From assembly GCF_001949145.1 (NCBI RefSeq), contig NW_019091355.1:3596476-3660475 (forward strand): 64,000 nt of DNA. The letters are read 5' to 3'. The DNA is from Acanthaster planci. Lineage: Eukaryota; Echinodermata; Asteroidea; Valvatida; Acanthasteridae. This document shows positions 23,333 to 35,479 of the stretch, piece by piece (the first letter of the stretch is position 1; every line of letters begins with the position of its first letter). The notes under the pieces were generated by a model that was given only the letters and a program-made list of their open reading frames with translations, made no database searches and was not told the DNA's origin. The position numbers were made by a program, and so were the translations under genes.

Positions 23333-26300
23333 TCATGTTGGCTTCTCTTCAAGTTTCTCCTCCAGCTTGTTGAATTCTTCATTGGCAACTTGATCTGCTT
23401 CGTCCTCAATCTGAAAAGGAAAAGGAAAGACGCTTATGAAAAAAGAAGATTTTTCTGTAATAGGTTCTTGTTTTTAGACACAAAACAGTTCACAGAAATC
23501 CAACTCTCTCTGCAGGTGTGCAACTTTTCCTCTGATCAGCTGATTTCCTTGTTTTTCACTACACACTCATGCCATTGAAAATTGAAAAACATTGTCCAAA
23601 GCCGTGTAAAGATTGGAATATCCTTGTTTTGTGTCCAAGTCCAAGTTGTATACCTGTCATTCTCAGCAGCCGAACACTGAAAACTTGAAAAAAATGAAGA
23701 CTGAAGTCAGTCTGGCATCAGCCAATTTCTCCCTTTATCACCTATTAAAGTGCCACATGTCTTAAAAAGTTTTCCGATTAGTGTAAAAGATTGAACTGGC
23801 AATAAAAAAGTCCACTACATTTATAGGATGAGTTTCTTTTCTATTTCTCTCGAGGGCAAGAAAACTTAATTGGCAATGTTCCCAGGACTTGGCATTTCAA
23901 GCGACAGCATACGCATATTTTTCTGTCCATGTAAAAAATTCCTGAATCTCTTTAAGGAGAAAAATCAATGTCACCTTTGCTACATTTATCTACGGCTAAA
24001 TTAAACACATTGGCAGCGAATAAACTGTACGGCCAAACAATTTCACAGATAAATTTGTATACAAGGACACATCTGAACCAACAAATTATGTTTAGCTTTT
24101 CTATGAAAATTTTTATTTTTATCCAAGGTGAAAAGCCGGAAAAAAGTTTCCCTTTCTCCAGTCAGAAAAGTTGGGGACTTGAAGGAAAAATGTCTCACAG
24201 CGCAGCCACTAGATGACTGACTATGGTGACTTTCTGGTGGAAATACTGGTTGAAATGACTATCCTGGACTTTTGAAAATTAATCGAGGGGAAACTTGGGG
24301 AAAATTAAGAGAATTTTATTTCCACAAAATGCAGGGAACTGTGGCCTATGAACTACACCGCAGGGTTTATGTATCATCCCGAGGGGAGGGAGGGGGGACA
24401 GATTAGCGCCACCAACGTGACAGAGAATCTTATTTGCTATGTGAAGACGAGTGCGTGCACATCCCTCGGCTGTGACTGTGTGTGACCCTGCTATATCGAT
24501 ACTACACATGCGGCGCAGCTGCACCTGCCATAGCAATGTTTATGTACCAGGCCCTGCTGGCCAGGGTCAGGCAGATTACCCTGTGCACGAGAATGATCAA
24601 CCACAAGGCATTCGTCTGGTTCCCAGGGTTCCCTATTTTGTATTGCGTTATGGGCTATGTGTAAGCATCCGACTACAATGCAATGGAAAAAGATTTTGAG
24701 CGAAACCATTTTGTTTTTGGACATGCTCAAAAATTTGGTCGAAAAACAGTCGCGTTAAACCAAGGGATTTCCTTCAAATTTCTACAGACGAAAGACCAAC
24801 AATATGGTGACATATCTAAGAAATAAAAAATGAAATGTTAAAAAAGCATTTTTTACAAAAAAGATCCTTTTTGTTAATGGATTTTAGGGGTGTCACCAAA
24901 GAGGCAACCTAACGGTAAGCACATTCATCACACAGGCTCGTGTGCGGGATAGAATGCACTGTTACAAAGCCAAAATATAATTTCATTTCTGATGCCATCG
25001 AGGGATAGACAACTCGTGCTCATTTTTATTTGAAAATTTAATCCATGCAGATATCATAGGTGGGAATGTAATTGTGGACATGATTTTTTCCTTTTTTACT
25101 ATTACGTACACCCCTCTTTTAAAAATGGAAGTGGCTCACAGACAGCCATTTGCACTCAGCTCTTCCTCTCCCCGGTATCATCCCCAACATTCTACAGATT
25201 ATCGTTCTGGTCCATTTTACTAGAGCAACTACCAGCAATCCTACCAAAGTTTGTGAGGTATTTCTTTACCTGTTCGACCCCCACAACTTCCGGCACATAG
25301 AACTGCAGCATGTTCTGTACCCCGCTCTTCAATGTCAACACTGAACTCGGGCAGCTGGTGCACGCCCCTTGCATCTTGAGTTTGACAATGCCATCTTCAA
25401 AACCCTAAGATTACAAATAGAAAGTCAGAGAAAGCTGCCAAGTACAAGATGAACGTCAGTTCAGCATCGGCCTTGACTACCGATAAACCATTCCCTTTCT
25501 TATTTAGTTTTATTTTATTTCTTTCTTTTAAATGCACTTCTTGGGTACAATAATCAATGTTTTACCACACATCCCTCTCTGGTTTTAGAATTGAGGGAAT
25601 AGGGTCACAGAAATTCAATTCACATTGGCAGAGGAGAAGACGGTACAGTTATCGAATTACCCATGCAGTCAGGAAAGGACTGAACGTCCAATATACACTA
25701 CTGAAAAGAATTAAAGGAACAAGAAAACAAAATGTTTTTGTCACGGTCTCTATGGGCTACCGTTAGAGCAAGAGGCATTAGAGTTATGTGACAACACCTG
25801 AATTATTTTCACATAACTTTAATGCCTCTTGTTATAACGGTAGCCCATATAGACCACAACAGAAACATTCTGTCCTCTTGTTCCTTTAATTCTTTTCAGT
25901 AGTGTACATGTGGATAAGTGCCAGGGTTGGGGTTGCTTGGCTGACTAGGTCAATTCATTTGGGACTCCAGATCAGGACATGTATGCTTTATATGCGTGGC
26001 GGGGGGGGTCTCCAAACTCGGACAAAGGGAACAGGGCCTTGGGAGATAATCCTGCCTTGTTTTGAAACAGTATATCATGGTTTGGGGCATTTAGAGCGAG
26101 CGGATTACCACCGGGACAAAAGAACTCCGCCAATGCAGTGATGAGTCACACAGCAATACTGCATGCTAATCTGGCCCCTATTGAAAAGAGGTCAGCAGTG
26201 CACTGAGCCAGGTTCGTGAACAAAAGAATATTACGTAACACCCACAAAATCTGGGCTCTTTTTACCAGGCTGCAGGCCTGGCTGAAATACTCAGACATCA

Positions 26301-29300
26301 ATAGATTTTGTCTGTCAGGCTAGAGTAGACACCAGACATGCCTTCACGTGTTTGTTAGTGTCCAGTAAATGAAGAAAGGAATTTTGAAAGAATTTTGAAA
26401 ACAGAAAAAAAATGACAAAAATCCTGCCCCAGCATCATCAACATTGATAAATGCCCCGGCAGGAAGTGGTTAAAGGTTCATATGAAACAAGAAAAAAATT
26501 TATACTCCACTAGCTTCAATTCAAACAGGTCTTTTCCTGTTTGTTTCCTGTTTTTTGCATTGCATTCAACTCAACATTTATTTCCATACTGCAGTGTATA
26601 TTTGCTGAATTATACCAAAGGTCAATCAATAAATGAATCTTTTGACATAAAATGAGGAAAAGGGGCAACAGGGAGGCATATTCAGAAGAAAAACGAGATG
26701 AACAAAACTAAACAACAAATCATTCCTGAAAGACAAGAGTGCAGCAATAAAGACAAAGCAGAGAAAACAAAAAATCGTGAGCGAACAGAGGAACCTAGCT
26801 TTCACTCTCACAGCAACCTTTCTGGCGAGCAGCCAAATCATTCCAGTCACACTGAGGCCTACTCGACCCCCTCTCCCGGTCAGCAATCACTGATCGTTTT
26901 CGGAGAGGCAGGTCAGGTACTGAAATTTGTATGAGCTCACCATGTATACGATGTCCCCTCCGTCTTCTTGCACGGTGGGTCGGATCCTAGTGTCCAGGAG
27001 CTCCTTGATCATCGCGACCGTGTCGTCATCGTCTTCGTGAACCTCTGCATAATCCGAGTTGAAGAGGTCAAAATAACATGAACACATCAACGGCGAGTGA
27101 CTGCTATCAATCTAAGTTTGAATGAACAGGTTAGGATAGCTGATCCTAGGGCTTGCCTTGCCGCTGCAAAGGGTCAAAGATTTAAATCTCGAATACATCA
27201 CCTGCTTTATTTGTAATTTTCTGGACTGATTTTGATGATTACAAAATACTCAAAGTGTGTCGAGCATTACAAATAAATCCTTGCTTTTTCATAGTACATT
27301 TGTACTCCCAAATCAAGTGAAATTTCACATTTTGATGGATAGGTGTGCGGAACCAGCGAAATACCTGTATCTGCTGCCGGCTGTTCATCCGTCATCACCG
27401 GTAGCCCGCTGGTGAAGAAATCCATGATGGTGGCATAGATCTCGGGCTTCATGACGGCCCACTCTGTGGTGTCATCATCAACTTTTGTGATGGTGATGAA
27501 ATCCGAGCCGAAGAACACACTTTTGACACCATCAATACGGAACAACAACCTGTCAGGACAGGGAATATGATCGAGCCTTGTGAATGGTTTCAGATGGTCA
27601 CAGGTTTCTGTGGTACATCATTTGTGCTAACAAAGGTTTTTTAGGCAACTGACGGATTGATATTAACATATGGGTACAAAGAAATAAAGGAAAAAAATCA
27701 CTTGTTTTGAGATAAAAAGTTAACAAGCTGTCACAATGTTAGTTTTAGAAAATGTAAAATTTGGAAATTAACATCAGATTCCTTCAACACTTTTCTTCTT
27801 TATGCCCAACATCTGCATCGATTCACTCTAATACTAAAATTATATTGCAAACACAGAGAGAATAAACAGACCAAAAATCAAGTTTGTACTTGTGCTATGA
27901 TTGAGAGCTGTTTGTTTATTAATGGACAGTTGAAAGACTGGGACAAATCAATGAGGTCGAGATGAAGATGTCGGTCAGGACTGCAAATGGACGGTGTGTT
28001 TAATGAATGAATTAACGATCCAATGTATCAAAAGGTAGAAGTTGGAATGGCCAGACGTTAATAATTCTTCGTAAAAACGATTCAAGATCACTATCAAATT
28101 AAAGAAGCTGAGCAAATGTAACATTTATTCAGTACTGCCACAAAGTAGGGAAAACTTAAATCGGTTTTGACAAAAACTTCCTACAAGCAGCATCCCGAGG
28201 GCTGAAATCCCACCCATAGCTTTTATTGACTGCTTTTAATTAGCCAGTAATATTTAACCATATGTTGCCAGATTTAATTTGAAGATGCATGACGTATTCC
28301 CCAGGGATTTTCAAAATTCTTCAAAAATTCATAAGTGCATTTACTGGATGTTTACATCCACACGAATGATTGTCTGGTGTCTACTCTTATCTGACAGACA
28401 ACATCTATTTCAGCCAGGCCTGCCGCCCTGTAAAGAGAGCCCAGATTGTGAGGTGTTACGTAATTTCCTTTTGTTCCCGAAACTGGCCCAGTGCGCTGCT
28501 GGCATCTTTTCAAATGCGGACCAGATTAGTGTTTAGCAGTATTGTGTCGCTCATCTCTGCAGTACTGGAGTGCTTTTGTTTCCGCTCATGCTGAATGCCA
28601 CAAACAGTGGCATAATCACTCAAAACAATGAGGGGTTTCCTCCGTTATTGACAACTGTAAAAATGTTGGCAATTCCCAGCAGCTTGGTCTTTTGTTCTGA
28701 GCACGGCCTTTTGTTACATGGCTCAGCTCCTTTGTCCCATTTCGGGCACCCCGGCTATGCATATAAAGCAAGTGTCTCCAAAACCGGGCACCCTGGCAGC
28801 AAATGGTTAATGAAGAAGCCAAGCACCTCTGAGGACATACATCGTACCTTGCGAGAGGTGAACTGTGAGCTGTCCTGGCACTGGGGAAGTCCACGGTCCC
28901 TCCCTGATCCAGAACGGGGACTCCTGGTATGAACTTGAGGCTGTTAGGGTTAGGGGTGTCCTGGGTCTGAATGAACATACTCCTGGCTGTAGAAAGATGG
29001 AACATGAACAAAAACAATTAGACAGATGTAAAAGAGGTAGAACTCTCAGAAGTTACCTGAGACAAGTTCTAAGTTTGACTCAAGTTGGCCTCATTGACAG
29101 ATGACATCCAAAGCCAAAAAGCTTTTGAAATGTCACTGGTTTGTGTTGTGACAACTCTTTCCTTCCCTTCTTTGATCAGCCCAAAAAGTTCATGATGTTC
29201 ATGCTGCACAAGAGTAAGCCTGTTTGATATCCATTTTTTCCGAAACCGATATTTTGTGAAAAAAAAATAGGGCAATATTTGATATTATCGTGATGACGTC

Positions 29301-32300
29301 ATTTTTATTGTTATTTCGGGGGTTTCACATCCACCACCGATGCATCTTAAGGTATGCATAAAATAAAGTCTGACGACACGGTCCGATCCCGAACGGTGCC
29401 AGTCCCTGAAGCATGTACTGACCTAAATGTCACTTTTCATCGGGCGAACGCAACTTGAAATAGAGGGATTTCACATTAGCTCCGTCTGAGCATATCAGCC
29501 TTGAAACCGAGGCTCTCTGTGTTGAACTTCGTCATGCGCGCCCGCAGAGTCGACACAGTACATGCAGTATCCGGTTCGTAAGTGTGACGCCACTTCAGTT
29601 TAAACCATGCCCGCTGCACATGCAGACACACGACCATCGCAGGTACGTTAGTTCGGGGTAAACTGCCGTTATTTTTCCATTTGATTTGACATGTGGAGTC
29701 ATCCTGAAAGATTCTTCCACAAAAATTTGCAGCCTGAAAAGTCTTAAATTAACCCTAAACCCCAAGGGTATATCTACAATCGTATGGAAATTGGAGGATT
29801 TGGGACTGTTAGGGTTAACATACCATTATGTATTTGGTGTCTTAACTCCTCACTTTCAATCGTCTGATCGTATTAAGAATTGAAGCTGACACATACAGCC
29901 TCGTTTTCAAACGCGGAAGTGCGCAGATCGATGCTACAGCATCGTATTGGGACCCCTCTATCATTTCTAATTTAATTTTGAATACCCCAGGACCAAGAAG
30001 AAAATAGTTGAACATTTTTAATGAGTGAAAACGGTTAATTATTGTGAACCCTGAAGTATCTTTTAAAGGCCAAATAAAAACAACGAAAGTACAGTATCGA
30101 CTCTTCGCCATCTCCCATCGCTGGTTACCGTCAAAAGCATAGCCACGATATTAAGGCAGATGGGATGAAACCAACGAAGTCGAGTTCAGCTGCCATTTAA
30201 ATTTCAGCTCTGCTAACTTCGTGGTGGAAGTAAAAAGGTAAGATTTTTAGAAGTATCGAATTTTGCAATATTTCAATAAAAGAAAAAAGGCCCTATTTGA
30301 TATTTGATACGAAAAAATATTGCGGTTTCGATAATTATCGTGATATCAAACAGGCCCATGCAAGAGATTATGAAAAGAACCCAAAGGGTCCAGAAATTGT
30401 TTCAGCAAAACAACCCCAAACTAACTGATGAATTCTATTTATCTTTGTATCACGTTTTAATATTAAAACTTGCAAGGGTTGGACGGATGGTTCAAAACCT
30501 GGTATAGCAGTGCACGCTATGATGTCCCATGTTTTACAGCAACCAATAATGTCCATGCACAGACTTTCACAACGCCTTACCATAAGTGTGCACATGTGTT
30601 CTACACAAAGAACATGTGACTACCTGCTGTGTTGTTGCCCAACTGACCACGCTCCACTTGGAACCTAACACAACGCATATAACTATTTCCTAAAATAGAT
30701 TAGTGATGGCTACCTTGCTGTGTGGTCCTTGCCGGAACCCATCTCTGAAGCAGCTTTTTGGAAGCCCCGCGTGTAGCTGTGTTTATGGATTGAGGATCTC
30801 GAAAGCCCCCAGCAGCTGTCAGCTCAGACTGAGGTCTGTTTGCAGCCTGTTGAATGCTGAAAGTATCAGAAAAATTCCACAATTTTTGAACAAAAAGCTG
30901 ATGCTGAAAGTTTAGACTAAGCAAGGAAAATCAACCCCTGCTACAGTGCACAATGAAGGTTACAAATGACATCTTATCTGGCCCTCGTAAAATTGTACTG
31001 TTCAGCACAATCTTGACTCTTGCACAAATTTATTGCACTTCTTCCTGAGTACCGACTATGGATGGAAACAAAGTCTGAAAACAGACTTGAAAAGTAGGAC
31101 TTCATATTTTGAAGAGAAGTGTACACATAAATTTAGTAGAAAGTAAGTATGGGATCCAATCAAAAAATTAAAGAAGAGAACAAAATTATGGGAAAAATTC
31201 CCATGATAAATGGGCTCGATCCTCACTGATCCCGGCATGTCAGGATTGCAAGCCAGCACGTGTACTGATGGATCTACTCTAAGAGTCTAATGCCACAACC
31301 GTGGGAAATTAAAACCTAAAGTAGGACTGGCAATAATAATTGGCATAATTGCGCAATGCCATAACTATAGAATTTGGAAGCTAGGTTATGGTTATCGTAA
31401 CAATACTCAATAGCAACTTCGTGAAGTAAATGCATTATCTGATCATGCACATGATCATAAGCCAACATTGCAAATACTTTATGGGTGCTTTTGCACAATG
31501 GTAGGGGGTCCAGTGAAACGACACCTCTAAATTTTATATCTGAAAGCGTGTAAAAGTGTTTGTTTTCAATCAATGATTTCTTCCCTTTCTGTGCATCAAA
31601 TTCTATTATTTAAAAGTATTTGTGCTGTATTAAAAAGAACCAAAATTTTTGTTAGTACCATTTATTATGTGATGAAAATAATATAAGGTCAGAGCAACTT
31701 ACACTGCGTCAACAAGTGTGTGCGGCCATCTTTGTTTATTGTCGTGCGACATAGTCTCGTCTAAGCCTAATACCTCGCGAGACTCAACTGGGTTTGGAAT
31801 GATGATGTCATCATCTTGTAGAGCTTAAAATACTCTTTCATTTGATGTATGACTCGAGGTATTTGACTAAAACACCGTCAAGCTTTGTTTTGGTTTGTGA
31901 AGACTACAAAAAGGTAACAGAAAATGTGCATTTGCCGAACTCCCCAACAATAGTCGAAAGGCATTGTGCAATATCACCCATGCAATATCTACAATAAGGC
32001 TTATGTCATGATGCATGTCCACTACTCCACTGCCAACATTGGCTGGCCAAAAAAACATCGAAAAAGTCTGGGCCAAAGGCACTTGGTCAATGTTGGTCAT
32101 GCTGGTTGAAATTCCTCCTGAATTCTCCACTATAATACAAGGGATCAGGACAGGAAAATAACAAGGGCCAATTCAAAAGCATTAGGCCTACTTTAAGTTT
32201 AACCCTAACAAAGTAACAGTCATGACAGTCCCAAATCCTCCAATTTCGACACAATTTTAAATACACCCTATTAATGTATCGATATAGGTCTAAGTATTAG

Positions 32301-32426
32301 GCCTAGCAGTTTTCACATTAATTTTCATACTAATTCAAAATATGCAACTTACAATCGGGAAGAACTGATTACATAAACTCTTCGAAAAGACTGCATCAAC
32401 ATTCCCCTGTACGCTGCCATCTTCAT
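23333..32426 (-). CDS. NFU1: NFU1 mitochondrial iron-sulfur cluster scaffold/carrier (complete)
   Basis: Seven exons on the minus strand: 32426-32353, 30856-30714, 28986-28848, 27549-27365, 27044-26941, 25404-25270 and 23410-23333. Total 858 bases, 285 residues, phases consistent, stop TGA at 23335-23333. Residues 1-75 form a basic, Ser-rich, largely non-acidic mitochondrial presequence ([20 protein letters not shown]). The Nfu N-terminal domain starts [19 protein letters not shown] (from residue 76) and includes [16 protein letters not shown] and [14 protein letters not shown]. The C-terminal NifU domain has [20 protein letters not shown] and the cluster-binding CTSC (Cys230 and Cys233). It ends in a short acidic tail. 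Known role: binding a 4Fe-4S cluster in the matrix and delivering it to targets such as lipoyl synthase. The start may be Met1 or Met3; the sequence around Met3 is discussed separately. Confidence 0.95.
23514..23630. repeat. Dispersed repeat B, copy 2
   Basis: Matches 4940-5055 over about 115 bases in the same orientation. It lies in the last intron of NFU1, just upstream (in gene orientation) of the terminal exon. Unlike copy 1 it is not followed by a family A element. Confidence 0.65.
25694..25906. mobile_element. TA-flanked near-palindromic element (Tc1/mariner-type MITE)
   Basis: Ends CACTACTGAAAAGAATTAAA and the reverse complement TTTAATTCTTTTCAGTAGTG, flanked by TA on each side. The two arms stay complementary for most of their length (GGGCTACCGTTA against TAACGGTAGCCC; CAAGAGGCATTA against TAATGCCTCTTG), so the 209-base core can form one long hairpin. 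No coding sequence. It lies in an NFU1 intron. Confidence 0.82.
26040..26473. mobile_element. TTAA family A, partial copy in reverse orientation
   Basis: Reverse-oriented copy similar to 5056-5384 but longer, including a segment (CGGATTACCACCGGGAC) that matches the middle of the full copies. It ends GGCAGGAAGTGGTTAA with TTAA at 26470-26473. The left end is too diverged to place with confidence. It lies in an NFU1 intron. Confidence 0.7.
28254..28810. mobile_element. TTAA-flanked miniature transposon, family A, second full copy
   Basis: Same orientation and length as the copy at 10845-11411 and similar throughout, for example CAGCCAGGCCTGCCGCC and GCTCATGCTGAATGCCACA. It starts TTAACCATATGTTGCCAG and ends CTGGCAGCAAATGGTTAA, so its ends have a few mismatches. 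It lies in an NFU1 intron, just downstream of the exon at 28848-28986 in the direction of transcription. Confidence 0.82.
29218..30355. mobile_element. Inverted-repeat element of about 1.1 kb in NFU1 intron
   Basis: The left end GCCTGTTTGATATC is mirrored at the right end by GATATCAAACAGGC (14 bases exact). Internal to these, CGAAACCGATATT on the left resembles AATATTGCGGTTTCG on the right, and TAGGGC / GCCCTA also pair. This is typical of a non-autonomous DNA transposon. I see no clear target-site duplication and no transposase. A small TTAA element (29749-29818) is nested inside. Confidence 0.6.
29749..29818. mobile_element. Very short TTAA-flanked element, family C, copy 1
   Basis: A 70-base unit from TTAACCCTAA to TTAGGGTTAA, perfectly inverted at its ends. 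Its reverse complement contains CAGTCCCAAATCCTCCAATT, shared with copies at 32199-32274 and 60110-60173. Nested inside the element at 29218-30355. Confidence 0.7.
32199..32274. mobile_element. Very short TTAA-flanked element, family C, copy 2
   Basis: A 76-base unit beginning TTAACCCTAACA and ending ATACACCCTATTAA, with the family core CAGTCCCAAATCCTCCAATT. It lies in NFU1 intron 1, 79 bases from the exon 1 donor. The right end lacks the full inverted repeat. Confidence 0.62.
32353..32426 (-). CDS. NFU1: NFU1 exon 1: mitochondrial targeting sequence
   Basis: ATG at 32426-32424, second in-frame ATG at 32420-32418, and donor GTAAGT at 32352. The exon encodes [20 protein letters not shown] and ends with a split Phe codon (phase 2) that the next exon at 30856 completes. 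The many hydrophobic and Arg residues and lack of acidic ones fit a matrix-targeting peptide. No homology can support a sequence this variable, so the call rests on splice sites, phase and character. Confidence 0.82.
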
Positions 32427-32822
32427 TCTACTTTTCTCCTTCGCTATGGCGCCCTCTGTTAACGGCAGGATCTCGTTAGCCAGCGTGCAACTAGGGCTTC
32501 AGAATTTTGTTTGTGCACGAGAACAAAATATACATGTACAATGTATACCAGAAGTTCACCAGCTGGTGTTGGTCTTTCACCTTAATAAAAGGTGGCGATC
32601 AGGATCATCATCCTGTTTACTTTAGTACCGACATTTTAAAGCGCCCTCTTTTTGACAGTAAGTTTACTTGGTGGAGTACTAGAAATTTAAGCGCACAACA
32701 AACGCACCGTATCTAGACAACAACAGTAGACCACGGTACGGTAGTCGGTACATCGCTCCGTCGGGCGTTTTCAGAGAGATCGCGTTTTCACAAATTTCGT
32801 GTGACTACATGAGGGACTGAAT
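32427..32822. promoter_or_regulatory. Likely bidirectional promoter of NFU1 and the UPF0728 gene
   Basis: The 396 bases between the two opposing start codons must hold both promoters and 5' untranslated regions. I see no TATA box in a decisive position on either strand. The minus-strand sequence just above NFU1 contains GGGCGCC and reads into an ATGAAGATGGCAGC start region, typical of TATA-less housekeeping promoters. Shared control is inferred from the spacing alone. Confidence 0.55.
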
Positions 32823-34324
32823 ATGCCTAAGAATGCTCTAGTCACGGTGCGATATGGGCCATATCGTGCTTGTGGCATCGTTGAACACAGAACATCACGA
32901 CTAGATGGGTTACAAGGTAGGAGTCAGGACCACAACCGGATAGGCTTAGGGCCTTGGTTACGGCGCGATTAGTCAATGCGCTGCGGTTTCGCGCTTGAGG
33001 TACAGTCCGCTAATTCAAGCCCCATTGAAAACAGTGTAAAATCAGCACTGTTCAGGGCCAAATAACATGCACGTAAACATTCCTGAGATTTCTGAAACAC
33101 AAATGAAATTCTTGTCTTGTCACTAATCTTTCAATTTCTTTTCAAGTTTTTGTGCGTTAACCAATTACATTTTTAATTATTCCCACAAAACAAAATCACC
33201 CCCCAAAAAGTGATTTTTCCGAAGTCTGATTGCAGCCATTTTTCAAGTGGCAACCCTCAACCTTCTCCGGCACTTAGGATCATTTCTCAACCATAGTTTT
33301 TAGCCATTCTGCTATTATATGAAAGCTCAAAGACCTGGCAAGGATTTACACAATCTCACCATTTTGGGGGCCAAACAATCTCCTTTTCAAAAGATACTGT
33401 GGGTTAATGCTAATGAGCTGGCCAGAAATTCTCACTTGAATTAGTGGTTTGCATCCCTAGGCACAAGTGTGGCCATGGTTATCATCAAGGATGATAATCC
33501 TATCCTGGCCAGTCCTATCCTGGTCACAACAGTGGGGCTAGATTGCACTGTGCGATAAATTAATCCTGGTCAAAATATGCAGCATTTTGTCCAGTTTCAA
33601 AATAGCCTAGTTTTTCCAGAGCTGAAAAACCAGAAAAGGTGATTGACTGATTGATTGCAGTGAGGTACAAACTATCAGCCTGATACATGTACCACGAATG
33701 ATGAAATTTATTACATCAAAATGAACATGGTCCTTCCAACCCCCAGCTCTGCTGACAGGAGATGGTCACACAGTGGAGTTGTGCCCAATTGAGGACTGGA
33801 ATGTAGTGGAACTTATCGTGAATGGAGAGATGGTATACCAGTGTGACATTACCGAGATGGACTATGGTATGTATACATAAGAAAAGAAGAAAGTGCATGG
33901 TGTGTTCACATCAGCAACAAAAGGAACATTTGAAAGAAGAGTTTTAACTTGCACTCGGTGATAGTCCCTGCACTTTTGATATGCTGCATTTTAGTGGAGT
34001 CTACCGAGCCTTTGAGCTTGTAAGGTCTTCATATCTTTTCCATACAATTTGGACGCATTGTTCTCTTGCAGAATTAATTCGTAACACAGGGTTCAGGAGA
34101 ATTCTTGAAGTCTTTCCATGACCTCTACAGAGGATAATGTGAAATACTAATTGTCAAAAACAATGACTTAAGAGTCCCAATACGTTGGCTTTTGAAGACT
34201 TGGTCTTTGCTTCACTGAAGGGGTATTTTTGCATGTGCTTGTATTTGACTTTGTTCCAGGGAGCGATGGTCAGTTGGACAAGTTGTGCCACGAAGCATTG
34301 GAAGCTGTGAGGAAGGCATTCTAG
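32823..34324 (+). CDS. UPF0728 family protein (C10orf53-like), complete
   Basis: Three exons: 32823-32916, 33747-33866 and 34260-34324, both introns in phase 1, 92 residues, stop TAG. The start MPKNALVTVRYGPY, the middle LLTGDGHTVELCPIEDWNVV and the end DKLCHEALEAVRKAF match the UPF0728 family, represented in human by C10orf53 (93 residues), at near identical length. The family has no established function; no signal peptide, membrane segment or catalytic motif is visible. The ATG has A at -3. The gene is head to head with NFU1. Confidence 0.92.
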
Positions 34325-34945
34325 GCTGGGCGGCTGGGGAGGGGGGTTGGAACTAGGATGTGGAGTAGAGGGTATGCTGAACCTCAACAGTGGGAGAGAT
34401 GAGAAGTCGTCTGCTACGTTCCGTACAAGCACATAGTTGGCTTTGCAGCGGTCCTAATTTCCGTCCCCACAAGTATTTGCAACTTGTAGGCGAGCATGAG
34501 AAGCAATAGAATCTGTAGAAATCATCCTGACTTCAGGGAACCAGACCAGGTCAGGTACTGTGATAAAGTATTTCACCAGGCTCCCCTTGCTGTTGCTTGC
34601 AGTGTCTCACAGCTCCATCCTTTTGGATAGGGCTAGTTTCCTACGGTGGGTTTAAATTGTGGGCTCGGGTGCACACTCGGCAACACGGACCAAGATCAAG
34701 CAGCTCCTTCAGTCTGGGCGAAACCTACAAAATCCAAACCTCCAAAGTCAAGATCTTAGAAAGGCCTGTGCAGAAGTTACTTACTGCCAGCCTAATTTTA
34801 GGAAATAATACATCTGTTTTGCCTTGTTCTTGTTCTCAACAACCAGTTTAAAAGCCAATCTATACATTTGTCACTTTCGTGTAAATATAAATGAATGTTG
34901 TAAACATATGTATATATATCACTTCAAATAAAATGAATGTGTTAG
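34325..34945 (+). other. UPF0728 gene 3' untranslated region with polyadenylation signal
   Basis: About 600 non-coding bases end at a clear AATAAA (34927-34932), the best-placed polyadenylation signal in the window. Nothing else is recognised in it. Confidence 0.6.
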
Positions 34946-35479
34946 TTTTAACAAATGTTCTATTTGCATTTCTGACTCTGGTTTAGTCAGTTCCAAATTT
35001 TGAAAACATGAGATTGTCTTGCTTTCATTCCCTTCTTGACCCTAAAAAAGGCCAGTAACATGCAACTTTTGGCCTAACCAGACTTTCATGATTTCCTCTC
35101 TCGCGCATGTTGACACCTACCTTGACTGAAAGATCTTGCAAAGTGTCAAATTTTCAAACACAGGACGGTGAAAAGAAAGGACATTTTTTTCCAGCTTTGC
35201 ATCCTGTGCAGGACTGCAGTGTGCGTTATGAAAGATGACTACAATCATGTTATCAGAGCAGACCCCATTTGCATGCACGCCATAGTAGAGGGGGGGGTGA
35301 ATTTACTCACATGGTGAATTGCTTTTTAGCCTTTTCAGAGCAAATACATGTACTGTGCAGCTAAAATGTACACACTAAAAGCCTCTACGCAGGTACACAT
35401 ACACAGATATACTACCCCCAAAAAAATCATTAAAAATGACAATAAAGCACCTTTTGCTATTTACACTTTTGTACCAACT

